NCBI GenBank assembly: GCA_002336035.1
Contig: DDED01000067.1
Span: 13,346-24,447, forward strand
Source: Cellvibrionales bacterium UBA1963
Lineage (GTDB): Bacteria; Pseudomonadota; Gammaproteobacteria; Pseudomonadales; UBA7434
Direction: 5' to 3'
DNA length: 11,102 nucleotides
The notes under the pieces are model-generated. The model had not been told where the DNA came from, did no database searches, and worked only from the letters and a program-made list of their open reading frames with translations. The first letter of the stretch is position 1. Each line of letters begins with the position of its first letter. This document shows, piece by piece, positions 1-7,082 of this stretch. The position numbers and the translations under genes are program-made.

Positions 1-1378
1 TAGGATTGAACACACCATTCAACACATCATCGCCATGACCACCATCGAGGAAGACTATATCGCCATCAACAGTGAAGATGTCATCGTTACCGCCACTGAT
101 AATATGCCCTACATCAACGCCATTAAACTGCGTGAAAAGTTGTCCATCAGCCGTTACATTGACGCTGTTACTGACTTCACCCGTAAGGGTAAAGTGGTGG
201 ACATTCGAAAAAGTAACTGCATTTTCTGTCCAGTTATCAGCACTGACACCAACCCCTTCAAGACCCGCGGTACCTTCATTTAAGCCATTGACTTCAATAT
301 TAGCTAAACCTAAAACCATATTCACTTGGCCTAAACCATTAATATTTAACGACTGAGTTTGAAGCTTATTAATTTCAAACACGTCTAGAAGACCAAAATT
401 CGTCCCGAAACCAATGGTAAAATTGCTGGTTCCAGCAATAAGTTGACTCGCTAAATTGATGGTTCCTGCCATAATCTCAATCTCACCGTCACCTGCATCT
501 ATCTCCCCTTTACTCAGCACTGTTCCGCCTTGGCCGATTAAACGAATCACCCCCGGAGTAGACGATGTGTCAAGTCCTGTGGCACGAATTAGGCCTTGGT
601 TATTAATAGCAAGGCTGTAAGGATCTAATACACGAGCACGTAAGTTGACATCTTGTGCAATAATCTGTCCATTAGCTGTGACATGAATCACTCCATCGGG
701 GTCATTGGCATCAATGGCTTCGGTAATATCAAATTGAATCAAATTATTGCTGTCATAGGTGACAACGACATTTTCACCGGCCACTGCATGAAAGCCGCCA
801 TTAGTCACATTCACTTCACCATCGATCGTAACGGTATCAGAAATAAAACTCACGTCATTGACTGAGGTTAAACCTTCAATCGTGATCCCGCTACTGAGAC
901 CGTTATGAATGAAATTAAAATTGCCTGCCTCAAAATCAGGCGCACTCAAGTCCAAGGAGCTGACCACTAAACCAGGTAAATCAACGCTGCTCCCGTTGCC
1001 AAACAATACGCCATTTTGGTTAATTAAAAACACCTGCATATTCCCATTCAGCTTGCCGAATATCGCACTGGGATTCTCGCTCACATCTTTAATGAGCACA
1101 GAGGGTGCTTGAGATACATTACTGCCAGTGTACGAGGCATTAAAGACTTCGCTTGCGGATAGATTAAACCCACCGCCACTAAAATGCACCACTTGGCGAT
1201 CGGCCGTCAGGTTCAAGGTTGACTCGTTTGCATTGTTAATCGTGTAATTAGCACTGTCAGCAATACCGCCAATATGACTGAAGTCAGCTGTGCTTGGCAA
1301 AGCCAAAAGTGAAGCAGGCATCATGATGGAGGCGGCGAAGGCGATTAACCGCTTACAATAAAAACGGGGAAAACACAT
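1..1378 (-). CDS. TpsA-type exoprotein, filamentous haemagglutinin N-terminal domain (partial, runs off left edge)
   Basis: Secreted partner of a two-partner secretion system; it should be exported to the periplasm by Sec and passed through the outer membrane by the adjacent TpsB. My translation of the minus strand gives 459 residues with no stop before the window edge. Residues 1-27 form a signal peptide (basic CKR, then a hydrophobic run to about LLALP). Residues about 33-165 are the TPS/haemagglutination domain: NPSAIFGKL at 102-110, VFLINQNGVLFG at 116-127 (family consensus NPNG, here NQNG) and a VDLPGLVVSSLDL stretch at 132-144. Residues about 165-425 are repetitive, valine/asparagine-rich and beta-helix-like. 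At 429-456 lie SGGNDDIF and DGGHGDDVLNG, which resemble RTX calcium-binding turns. The ATG at 1378 has GGAG eight bases upstream. The cargo, an adhesin or other exoprotein, cannot be told because the C-terminus is missing. Confidence 0.9.
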   Translation of the reverse strand, partial: MCFPRFYCKRLIAFAASIMMPASLLALPSTADFSHIGGIADSANYTINNANESTLNLTADRQVVHFSGGGFNLSASEVFNASYTGSNVSQAPSVLIKDVSENPSAIFGKLNGNMQVFLINQNGVLFGNGSSVDLPGLVVSSLDLSAPDFEAGNFNFIHNGLSSGITIEGLTSVNDVSFISDTVTIDGEVNVTNGGFHAVAGENVVVTYDSNNLIQFDITEAIDANDPDGVIHVTANGQIIAQDVNLRARVLDPYSLAINNQGLIRATGLDTSSTPGVIRLIGQGGTVLSKGEIDAGDGEIEIMAGTINLASQLIAGTSNFTIGFGTNFGLLDVFEINKLQTQSLNINGLGQVNMVLGLANIEVNGLNEGTAGLEGVGVSADNWTENAVTFSNVHHFTLTGEVSNSVNVTADGQLFTQFNGVDVGHIISGGNDDIFTVDGDIVFLDGGHGDDVLNGVFNP

Positions 1379-1466
1379 GGTAAGCACTCCATTCATCATG
1401 ATGACCTTTTTCAGTCAAGTACAATGGTTAAGGGCAGTGACCAATAAAAAACTCACTACTGGTTAA

Positions 1467-1472
1467 ATTATA
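1467..1472 (-). promoter_or_regulatory. Candidate -10 box upstream of tpsA
   Basis: A perfect TATAAT on the minus strand, within GTATATAATTTAAC, lies about 90 bases before the tpsA start. The 187-base gap between tpsB and tpsA leaves room for a separate promoter. No good -35 sits at 16-18 bases spacing, so this is weak; read-through from tpsB is equally possible. Confidence 0.25.
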
Positions 1473-1565
1473 TACAAAAATGGGGGCTAATACGAGCTTT
1501 TTGCACTTTTTTAGGAAGTTTTACTTTTTAAAAAAATATAACGTGAACGAGGCTTAAAACGGTCC

Positions 1566-3341
1566 TTAAAAGATCACTCCCAGACTAAGCCAATACTGGC
1601 CATCGTCGCCAGACAGTGACTCAGAGCCGTTAAAAGGTTTGGCGAGTGAGATGGAAGCAAAAATTTCAGGTTCTGGAAAAGTGAAACTCGCCTCAACACC
1701 CCAGCCTGAAAGCTCTTCTTTTTGGTCATCACCGACGGGCTTTTGCCCTGGCTTACCCATGGCATAATCGGCAAAGACCGACAGCTGAACAATTTCATTC
1801 CAAGTGTAATCACCGTAAGCGATGGAATCTAATAACGATCCGCCATTGGTCTGCCATGCAAGAGAAGCCAAAACACCAGTGTCACGCGCGTATTCAGCAA
1901 CCGAGTAGGCACGCACAGAATTTGGGCCACCTAGACTGAATTGCTCAAGCGTCGACAGCGAATCCTCGGTATGTTGTCCGTGCAGATGAAGAAACAATGA
2001 ATGATTACGGCTTAACGTTTGAAGGCGCGTATAGCTAGCATTGTATTTAGTAAATTCACCACTCAAAGTGTTTGAGTTGTTAATAGCGGTGAGGCTGTTA
2101 TTGTTCCCTTGGCTATTCATCGAGCCAAAGCTATTATTTAAGCCCTGCGAGACACTCAAGGTCGCGCGATAAATGCCTCTGAAACGATTATCGACACCCT
2201 CTGCCAACCACGCTGCTTCAACAACGGCAAGACGGTCAACGCCTTGATCACTGTCGGCAAAAATAAGAATATTCGATCGCTTAAGCGCTAAACCCAACTG
2301 CGTCGACAGACTAAAATCACGACTTTTCAACCACTGTGAACGCACATACATTTGGCCAATCTCAGTATCACCTTCGATTTTTTGTTCAGCTAAAGACCCT
2401 TTTAAGTCATAGCGGGTCTTTGAAAAACCCAGACCAAAAGTATGCAATAAAGATGGCTCCGTCACCTCATAATTAATTCGAGCGTTGCGCATGTCACCTG
2501 AATCAAAGGTTTTCAAGGCATCGACCGATAATTTATCACGATGACCTGAGAGATTATTGGCGGTCATAGAGAGCAGTAAACGGGCAACGCCCGAGACATC
2601 CGCACCGTAATTATCTGCCTTCAATAAGTATTCAAGCTTGTCTTCTTCAAGCACCTTAACCGCCATTCGAGTTTCGCCTAGATTATCGCCTGCCTTAAAA
2701 ACAGCCGTGGCGACTAGGCCAGGCAAATCATTTAACCGTAAAATCTGACTTTCTATATTAGATACTTTTACCGGCTCACCAATAGCTGATTGAAAAGGTT
2801 CACTTAACACCTCTGAGCGATAGTGCAGATTATTTTCTACCACCACGTCACCCAGTGTGCCGATTAATACCTGCAATGAGACTTCACCGCGTTCGATTTC
2901 TTGTGCTGGAAGCAGCGCTTGTGCCAACATAAAACCACTGTCACGTAAATATTGGGTCAAAGAAAAGACTAACTCATCAAGCTGAGTAAGATTAACCCGC
3001 TGTTGATAACCGGCCAAAAAATCAGCCGTCAACTGTTGGGCACCGGCTAATTGTAGTTCGTTCAATGCTGTGGGCTGATCATAGCTAATCAAAAACTGCT
3101 TTATAGTAATGGATGGCCCGTTGTCATCCTCTAGCGGCTTCACACCAATTGCAGGTACTGAGACGATATCGTCAGCAACAACCGCTGGCAGTAACGGTAA
3201 TTCTCGCTCTGGCTCAAGGAGCGTCGGTAGCGATGGCTGTGCTAACGCGGTCGGCACAACGGCAATCGGTAAGAGAGCCATAGTCGATGCATAAAAAAAG
3301 AGCAGACTGGCTAGTTTTCTTTTATTTTGTATTAAGTTCAT
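1566..3341 (-). CDS. TpsB outer-membrane transporter (ShlB/FhaC/HecB family)
   Basis: Omp85-superfamily transporter that recognises the TPS domain of the adjacent exoprotein and carries it across the outer membrane. From the ATG at 3341 it has 591 residues, typical for the family. Residues 1-34 are a signal peptide ending ALA|Q. A proline-rich linker (35-77) is followed by POTRA domains at about 78-232; the first holds YLRDSGFMLAQALLP (131-145) and a GEVSLQVLIG strand. The beta-barrel spans about 235-591, with DNYGADVSGVARL at 243-255 and NLSGHRDKLSV at 263-273. FSLGGPNSVRAY (468-479) is the conserved loop-6 motif (VRGY, here VRAY), with its Arg at 477. The protein ends in Phe, as outer-membrane barrels do. 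Residues 404-428 are an odd Asn/Ser-rich stretch, probably a surface loop. A GTG at 3347 would add two residues; neither start has a clear ribosome site. The upstream gene ends about 46 bases away, suggesting co-transcription. Confidence 0.93.
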   Translation of the reverse strand: MNLIQNKRKLASLLFFYASTMALLPIAVVPTALAQPSLPTLLEPERELPLLPAVVADDIVSVPAIGVKPLEDDNGPSITIKQFLISYDQPTALNELQLAGAQQLTADFLAGYQQRVNLTQLDELVFSLTQYLRDSGFMLAQALLPAQEIERGEVSLQVLIGTLGDVVVENNLHYRSEVLSEPFQSAIGEPVKVSNIESQILRLNDLPGLVATAVFKAGDNLGETRMAVKVLEEDKLEYLLKADNYGADVSGVARLLLSMTANNLSGHRDKLSVDALKTFDSGDMRNARINYEVTEPSLLHTFGLGFSKTRYDLKGSLAEQKIEGDTEIGQMYVRSQWLKSRDFSLSTQLGLALKRSNILIFADSDQGVDRLAVVEAAWLAEGVDNRFRGIYRATLSVSQGLNNSFGSMNSQGNNNSLTAINNSNTLSGEFTKYNASYTRLQTLSRNHSLFLHLHGQHTEDSLSTLEQFSLGGPNSVRAYSVAEYARDTGVLASLAWQTNGGSLLDSIAYGDYTWNEIVQLSVFADYAMGKPGQKPVGDDQKEELSGWGVEASFTFPEPEIFASISLAKPFNGSESLSGDDGQYWLSLGVIF

Positions 3342-3387
3342 AGGCACTATTTAAAGCATTCATTCTGTTAGGTTATCAGTAATATTT

Positions 3388-4194
3388 TTAACATTGTACC
3401 CTATTACTTTTAACTTTTTTGCTCGCAAAGACTAAATATAGTGTGGAAGAAAACAGAAAAAAAGCGCCTGGTAAGGGCACGGCCGTGGTATCGATACCCA
3501 CCACAAAGCTATTAGCCTCATAAGCACCATTAAAGCTGGTGACTTTTAGGCCGGTTTCATTAGCAAGATAATCGATATTGGCGCTATTACTTGAGACCTG
3601 CATTCCTACTAAATTATTGGTGATCTGATTAATACCTAACACCCTATCGGTTCTGCAATCAGTTGTATCTTGAGGCAATGCATAACCGCATATATTAGTT
3701 TCTGAGTGCTTGATATCAAGCCCTAACACCGAACTACTCATGTCGCTTAAGTCAATAGGTGTCCCATTAATGATCAACGACTGGTTGCCAGCTAAGCCGA
3801 ATAACACAATGCTGTTAAGCGCGACCGAGGTATCCCACGTTACGTCCCAGATCATTTCTCGACCACCGCTTAATACCAAAGATACGCCTCCAGTATTCGT
3901 TTGAGTTTCTGTCACATTTTTTACGTCAACAGAAATGGTTTTTACACTTTCCTCTAGGGAAAAGCCCATGTTTTGATAAGCCCCCAAATAAATCAGCTCT
4001 TCACCATTGTTCGACTCCGGTGAGACCAGTGCAAAATTTGTCTCTCGCTGGTCGTATTCCTCTGAGTTAATCTCGAAATCATTAACCTCGTTCGTGTATG
4101 GCGTGGATGTGCTGCCACTTAAAAAACTAACTTGTGCAGCATGGATCGATGCAATACAAGAAAACATAAGCATTCCAGCAATTATTTTTTTCAC
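3388..4194 (-). CDS. Secreted protein with VPLPA/PEP-CTERM-like C-terminal anchor, first gene of the TPS locus
   Basis: 268 residues, function not recognised. Residues 1-20 form a signal peptide (MKKIIAGMLMFSCIASIHAA), so the body is exported. The body is rich in Asn, Ser and Thr and contains a Cys pair (C169, C180) that could form a disulfide. The C-terminus has the three parts of an exosortase sorting signal: VPLPGA at 239-244, a hydrophobic segment at about 244-258, and a basic tail KKVKSNR at 259-265. It departs from the usual pattern in its weak Lys-rich tail and terminal VQC, so a plain C-terminal membrane anchor is an alternative. No exosortase lies in the window. The start is GTG at 4194, supported by GAGGGG eight bases upstream. 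Its stop is about 46 bases before tpsB, which suggests it is the first gene of a TPS operon. Whether it interacts with the TpsA exoprotein is inference only. Confidence 0.8.
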   Translation of the reverse strand: MKKIIAGMLMFSCIASIHAAQVSFLSGSTSTPYTNEVNDFEINSEEYDQRETNFALVSPESNNGEELIYLGAYQNMGFSLEESVKTISVDVKNVTETQTNTGGVSLVLSGGREMIWDVTWDTSVALNSIVLFGLAGNQSLIINGTPIDLSDMSSSVLGLDIKHSETNICGYALPQDTTDCRTDRVLGINQITNNLVGMQVSSNSANIDYLANETGLKVTSFNGAYEANSFVVGIDTTAVPLPGAFFLFSSTLYLVFASKKVKSNRVQC

Positions 4195-4202
4195 GTCTAA
4201 AA

Positions 4203-4208
4203 CCCCTC
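4203..4208 (-). promoter_or_regulatory. Shine-Dalgarno that fixes the GTG start of the VPLPA-type gene
   Basis: GAGGGG on the minus strand sits eight bases before the GTG at 4194, close to ideal spacing. There is no nearby in-frame ATG with a comparable site, so this decides the start. Confidence 0.6.
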
Positions 4209-4288
4209 ATATAAAAATACAACAAGGGTAATGAGGACAGGCATTAACGCCAATAAAAGGGGTTGAACACTAGAAAGTGCTTTAAAAG

Positions 4289-4318
4289 GCAGCTTTTGAG
4301 AGAAAACGTGAAAGCTGC
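4289..4318. repeat. Perfect 8-bp inverted repeat, upstream of the TPS locus
   Basis: GCAGCTTT (4289-4296) and AAAGCTGC (4311-4318) are exact reverse complements separated by 14 bases. It lies about 95 bases before the first gene of the TPS locus. It could be an operator for a dimeric regulator or a leader hairpin. No T-run follows on either strand, so it is not a standard terminator. Confidence 0.45.
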
Positions 4319-4322
4319 AGTG

Positions 4323-4378
4323 CCCTATTTTATTGTCAATGAATGCTAAAAACCGCATTACCAGCAATTTAAATAGGG
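4323..4378. repeat. Second inverted repeat with nested stem
   Basis: CCCTATTT (4323-4330) pairs exactly with AAATAGGG (4371-4378), and beyond small internal mismatches a further TTG/CAA pairs. A nested AATGC (4342-4346)/GCATT (4355-4359) stem lies inside. Together they could fold into a long interrupted hairpin. It starts 4 bases after the previous repeat. Core motifs GTTRRRY/RYYYAAC of integron attC sites are absent. Confidence 0.4.
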
Positions 4379-4583
4379 ACCAAGGGATCTACATAGTACG
4401 CTTTACGAACAACAAGTCAAACTCTTTTATCAGAAAAAAAGCAGCCTGCTCGTACTGAGGCCCAAAGAAATATCGTTAAGCCATTGTTTTTAATTGAATT
4501 ATTACTCAGACCAATAAAATAAATTTTACAAAAAAGTCGATTCCCTCCCACCACGTAATGGTTGCGCCATAAGTCAATACCCC

Positions 4584-5402
4584 CTAATGGTCAGAAGCGG
4601 AAAGGAAACGAGCAACTTCCCCGTTGAATCGCTCTGCCTGCTCAATATGAAGCCAATGTCCCGCATCAACAATAGTGCTAAAGCTTGCTGCTGAAAATAA
4701 GGCGTTAGCTCTAGCTTGATACTCGGGCTGCCAATATGGCGATCGGCCACCGGATAAAAACAAACAGGGGCAACTCGCCGGTTGCCCCTGATCAGGTAAA
4801 GTTATGCTACCCCGTAAGGCGTCATAACTAGCAATGATTGCGGGAAGATGCATTCGCCACTGCCAACCAGTGGGTGATCGCTCAAGATTCTGCAAGACTA
4901 ATTGAATGACTGCGGCCTCGTTAAGCTTGTCACTCAGATAAGCTTGAAGTTCGGCTCGCTGGCTGAATTGTGATAAATCAATCGCACTTAAAACAGCAAA
5001 TAAGTCATTATGTTCAGGTTCATACGCTACCGGAGCGATGTCTGCGATGATGCATTTATCGGTTCGCTCGGGATATTTAAGGGCAATAGCCATGGCGACC
5101 TTACCCCCTAAGGAGTGACCAACAAAATGGACCTTGGGAATGCCAAGATCTGTTAACAAACTGACAACGGTGTCAGCTAACAAGGAAAAATCCATTGCGC
5201 TAGTTCGAGGGGAGCCACCGTGATTAAGCAAATCGACACTGAATACAGAATACGCATGGGCCAAACTTCTGGCTAATGCACCAAGGTTACGTCCCATGCC
5301 CAGCATGCCATGCAACAAAACCACAGGACTCTCATTGGCGTGCGGTTCAGCTAGACCCGCATGGGTATAATGCAACGGTGCTATTGAAGCAATATCTTTC
5401 AT
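4584..5402 (-). CDS. ybfF: Alpha/beta-hydrolase, YbfF-like acyl esterase
   Basis: Cytoplasmic serine esterase of the YbfF family, which hydrolyses acyl esters and acyl-CoA thioesters in vitro; the natural substrate is not settled. Numbering from the TTG at 5414: VVLLHGMLGMGRNL at 31-44 gives the oxyanion region, DLLNHGGSP at 61-69 matches the family DxRNHGxSP, GHSLGG at 99-104 holds the nucleophile Ser101, IADIAPVAY at 123-131 supplies Asp125 (in E. coli YbfF the acid lies at this early position), and AGHWLHIEQ at 251-259 supplies His253. SGGRSPYW at 221-228 is also family-typical. Length is close to the E. coli protein. I prefer the ATG at 5402 (272 residues); a TTG at 5414 adds four residues, and neither has a strong ribosome site. 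It is divergent from the Coq4-like gene and has no obvious operon partner. Confidence 0.88.
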   Translation of the reverse strand: MKDIASIAPLHYTHAGLAEPHANESPVVLLHGMLGMGRNLGALARSLAHAYSVFSVDLLNHGGSPRTSAMDFSLLADTVVSLLTDLGIPKVHFVGHSLGGKVAMAIALKYPERTDKCIIADIAPVAYEPEHNDLFAVLSAIDLSQFSQRAELQAYLSDKLNEAAVIQLVLQNLERSPTGWQWRMHLPAIIASYDALRGSITLPDQGQPASCPCLFLSGGRSPYWQPEYQARANALFSAASFSTIVDAGHWLHIEQAERFNGEVARFLSASDH

Positions 5403-5538
5403 TGTATGAGTCAATAGAATGCTCGCTTAAAATAAACCCTATTGTAAAACAAAAACCGACGAGCGAGCGATTAAAAAAGTTGTATTATTAATGGACCCTT
5501 TAAGTTTTTTTTGACTACACAATGGCATACAGCCCACT

Positions 5539-6048
5539 TTGACAGATTCAGCATTACTGCTCTATCATATTCAGATGGATATTGTGCAACAACAAAACTG
5601 CGACTTAACGATGCATGAAGGACTAGAAATTTATTATGACTCTTTCCCGGCTTCACGCTCACCATTAAAGGATAATTGTGACAGCGGCAATCTACTCAGA
5701 AACCATGATTGTACACACGTCATATTTGGCCTAGATACGAGTATTGAACAAGAAGCTCTTTTAGATATCTGGGTGTTATTCGGCTGTAACTTTCGGTTGG
5801 CCAGCCTCATCGCCTACACTAAACTCCCGCAACTTAAAGGCCTTTATCGTGACCTTTATAAAGATTATGGCGTTCGAGGGATGGTAGATATCTATCGAAA
5901 AAACTTTCATTCAATGCGAAAGGTATTCTCACATGCACGAAAGATGAAAAAAAAATGGCCGCTAGAATGTCCAGAAAAATACCTCAGTCGATCCATTGAT
6001 GACTTGCGCCGCGAATATGGAATAAACATTTTACACAGTAAAACATAG
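5539..6048 (+). CDS. Coq4-family protein (short bacterial form)
   Basis: Homologue of Coq4, the metal-binding protein of ubiquinone biosynthesis that in eukaryotes is linked to C1 oxidative decarboxylation of the ring. With the TTG at 5539 it has 169 residues. The diagnostic motif HDxxH-x11-E is intact: His56, Asp57, His60, Glu72, in NHDCTHVIFGLDTSIEQE. Upstream is HEGLEIYYDSFP (26-37). The C-terminal end, with PEKYLSRSIDDLRREYGI at 145-162, matches the family's closing PLxxLRxExGI pattern. There is no signal peptide or clear membrane segment. An ATG at 5575 would give 157 residues; neither start has a good ribosome site and the frame opens only at 5515. No ubi gene is adjacent, but a MenI-like thioesterase lies 1 kb downstream on the same strand. 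Family membership is well supported; the reaction of this short form is unknown. Confidence 0.78.
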   Translation: MTDSALLLYHIQMDIVQQQNCDLTMHEGLEIYYDSFPASRSPLKDNCDSGNLLRNHDCTHVIFGLDTSIEQEALLDIWVLFGCNFRLASLIAYTKLPQLKGLYRDLYKDYGVRGMVDIYRKNFHSMRKVFSHARKMKKKWPLECPEKYLSRSIDDLRREYGINILHSKT

Positions 6049-6088
6049 CGCGATTGAAACTCCCTCGAGTGAGACCACTTAAAATAGA

Positions 6089-6116
6089 TTGCACTTGGCT
6101 TCTAAGCCGCTATGAT
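6089..6116 (+). promoter_or_regulatory. Candidate promoter with palindrome in the spacer, upstream of the lipoprotein gene
   Basis: TATGAT (6111-6116) is a good -10 and TTGCAC (6089-6094) a weak -35, with 16 bases between. The spacer contains a perfect palindromic arm pair GGCTT-CT-AAGCC (6097-6108), placed where a repressor would block polymerase. It would leave about 90 bases of leader before the lipoprotein gene at 6209. Confidence 0.3.
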
Positions 6117-6208
6117 AAACCGCGTCAGCAACGATATGCATTCAGTAATGGCACTCGATTAACAGAATAAAGTTATGAAAAAAACTAATAACTATTAGGG
6201 AATATGGC

Positions 6209-7018
6209 ATGAAAATCACTCAAATCATCCCAAAATGGATTCACTTTTTTTTGTTTATTCTGTGTGGGCTAAGCCTGCCTGCCTGTCAAAATACCGCTAT
6301 CAATAGCACACTTTACCCCTTTTCTTATGACGATGAAACGCTCAACTCGACACCCGTAAAAAAAATAGTTATGGCACATATTAACTTTGGTACGCCATCA
6401 AAACAGTACTTACGTGATGAAGAAAATAAAGTCGATAACTACGTTAAAAAACAACTGAAAGAGAGTGGCTATGACATGACTAGTAACCTTTTGTTTCAAC
6501 AAGCATGGCGAAAAGCTGTTCGACAATACGGTCAGCCCTATGACAGCTACACGTCACAAATCAACCAGCGGGCATTTATGCGCGTGATGGTTACTGTATT
6601 GCAAGATATGAAAAAAAACAGCAACATTGATGCAGTGGTATTTACTGATCTCATTGAACGTCAAGTTAATTTTAGCAGCAGTCATAATCGCATCGCTAAA
6701 TGGGACGGAGTGAGTCGTAAACCGAAAATTAAAGGCTCGGGTAACGGTGTGTCACAAGGGTTTGACTGGATGCAAACGATTCCCGCTGTATCCATTTTTA
6801 TTACAATCTATCACGTCAATGGGAACCGTCTGTTTCAAAGCGCCGGTGGCATTGAATTAACTCGAATGATTGATCCAAACCGAGGCAATGGGCGATTTAT
6901 ACGCCGTGAAAATATATTTAGTAGTCCGAGTCATATCCGCAAAGGGGTTGCGCTGGCACTTCACCCATTCGTCTTTATGGATGACTATCCAACATCACCA
7001 AATCAGGCGTTACACTGA
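6209..7018 (+). CDS. Putative lipoprotein of unrecognised family
   Basis: 269 residues; I do not recognise the family. A lipoprotein signal is clear: basic start, hydrophobic core at 11-22, lipobox LPAC with Cys26. Residue 27 is Gln rather than Asp, which fits sorting to the outer membrane. The mature part shows strand-helix patterning: KKIVMAHINFG (51-61), a helix ENKVDNYVKKQLKESGYDM (72-90), then DAVVFTDLIERQVNF (141-155), a basic turn KPKIKGSGNGV (171-181), VSIFITIYHVNGNRLFQSAGG (194-214) and a C-terminal helix. This order recalls the periplasmic alpha/beta fold of CsgG/LpoB/TolB-N-like lipoproteins, but that is inference from pattern alone. The ATG at 6209 is supported by AGGGA seven bases upstream. 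The menI-like gene follows 64 bases later on the same strand and may be co-transcribed. Confidence 0.82.
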   Translation: MKITQIIPKWIHFFLFILCGLSLPACQNTAINSTLYPFSYDDETLNSTPVKKIVMAHINFGTPSKQYLRDEENKVDNYVKKQLKESGYDMTSNLLFQQAWRKAVRQYGQPYDSYTSQINQRAFMRVMVTVLQDMKKNSNIDAVVFTDLIERQVNFSSSHNRIAKWDGVSRKPKIKGSGNGVSQGFDWMQTIPAVSIFITIYHVNGNRLFQSAGGIELTRMIDPNRGNGRFIRRENIFSSPSHIRKGVALALHPFVFMDDYPTSPNQALH

Positions 7019-7082
7019 TTAATTTGACGGATGACTCATCGAATAATGACGCCATACACAATCGCTTACCGAGAGTAAATCA

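Larger units (their letters stand above)
4195..4583. other. Gene-free stretch between the TPS locus and the ybfF-like gene
   Basis: About 390 bases without a convincing reading frame. It should hold the promoter of the TPS locus (minus strand) and the end of the ybfF-like transcript. It contains two strong inverted repeats, listed separately, and an imperfect palindrome GGCATTAACGCC at about 4240-4251. I could not find a convincing sigma-70 pair or a GG-N10-GC sigma-54 site on the minus strand. Confidence 0.5.

Noticed and set aside
35..1112. Plus-strand reading frames opposite the exoprotein (35-283, 72-356, 653-865, 909-1112)
   Set aside because: Antisense shadows of the long open tpsA frame, without ribosome sites or recognisable products.
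3345..3347. GTG start for tpsB two codons upstream of the ATG
   Set aside because: No ribosome site favours it, and the signal peptide reads naturally from the ATG at 3341.
4195..4300. Sigma-54 promoter for the VPLPA-type gene, as seen for some exosortase substrates
   Set aside because: The GG and GC pairs seen (for example in TTGGCGTTAATGCC) have the wrong spacing for GG-N10-GC.
4280..4380. Integron attC-like site
   Set aside because: Long paired arms are present, but the GTTRRRY and RYYYAAC cores are missing and there is no cassette array or integrase.
5421..5468. GCTCGC/GCGAGC inverted repeat between ybfF-like and Coq4-like genes
   Set aside because: Only six bases with a 36-base loop, and one arm is part of a short GAGC repeat; likely chance.
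5471..5665. 64-codon minus-strand frame across the ybfF-coq4 gap
   Set aside because: Overlaps the Coq4-like gene antisense; no ribosome site and no family pattern.
7030..7040. Palindrome GATGACTCATC after the lipoprotein gene as a terminator
   Set aside because: Five-base arms with a one-base centre and no following T-run; too short for a terminator.
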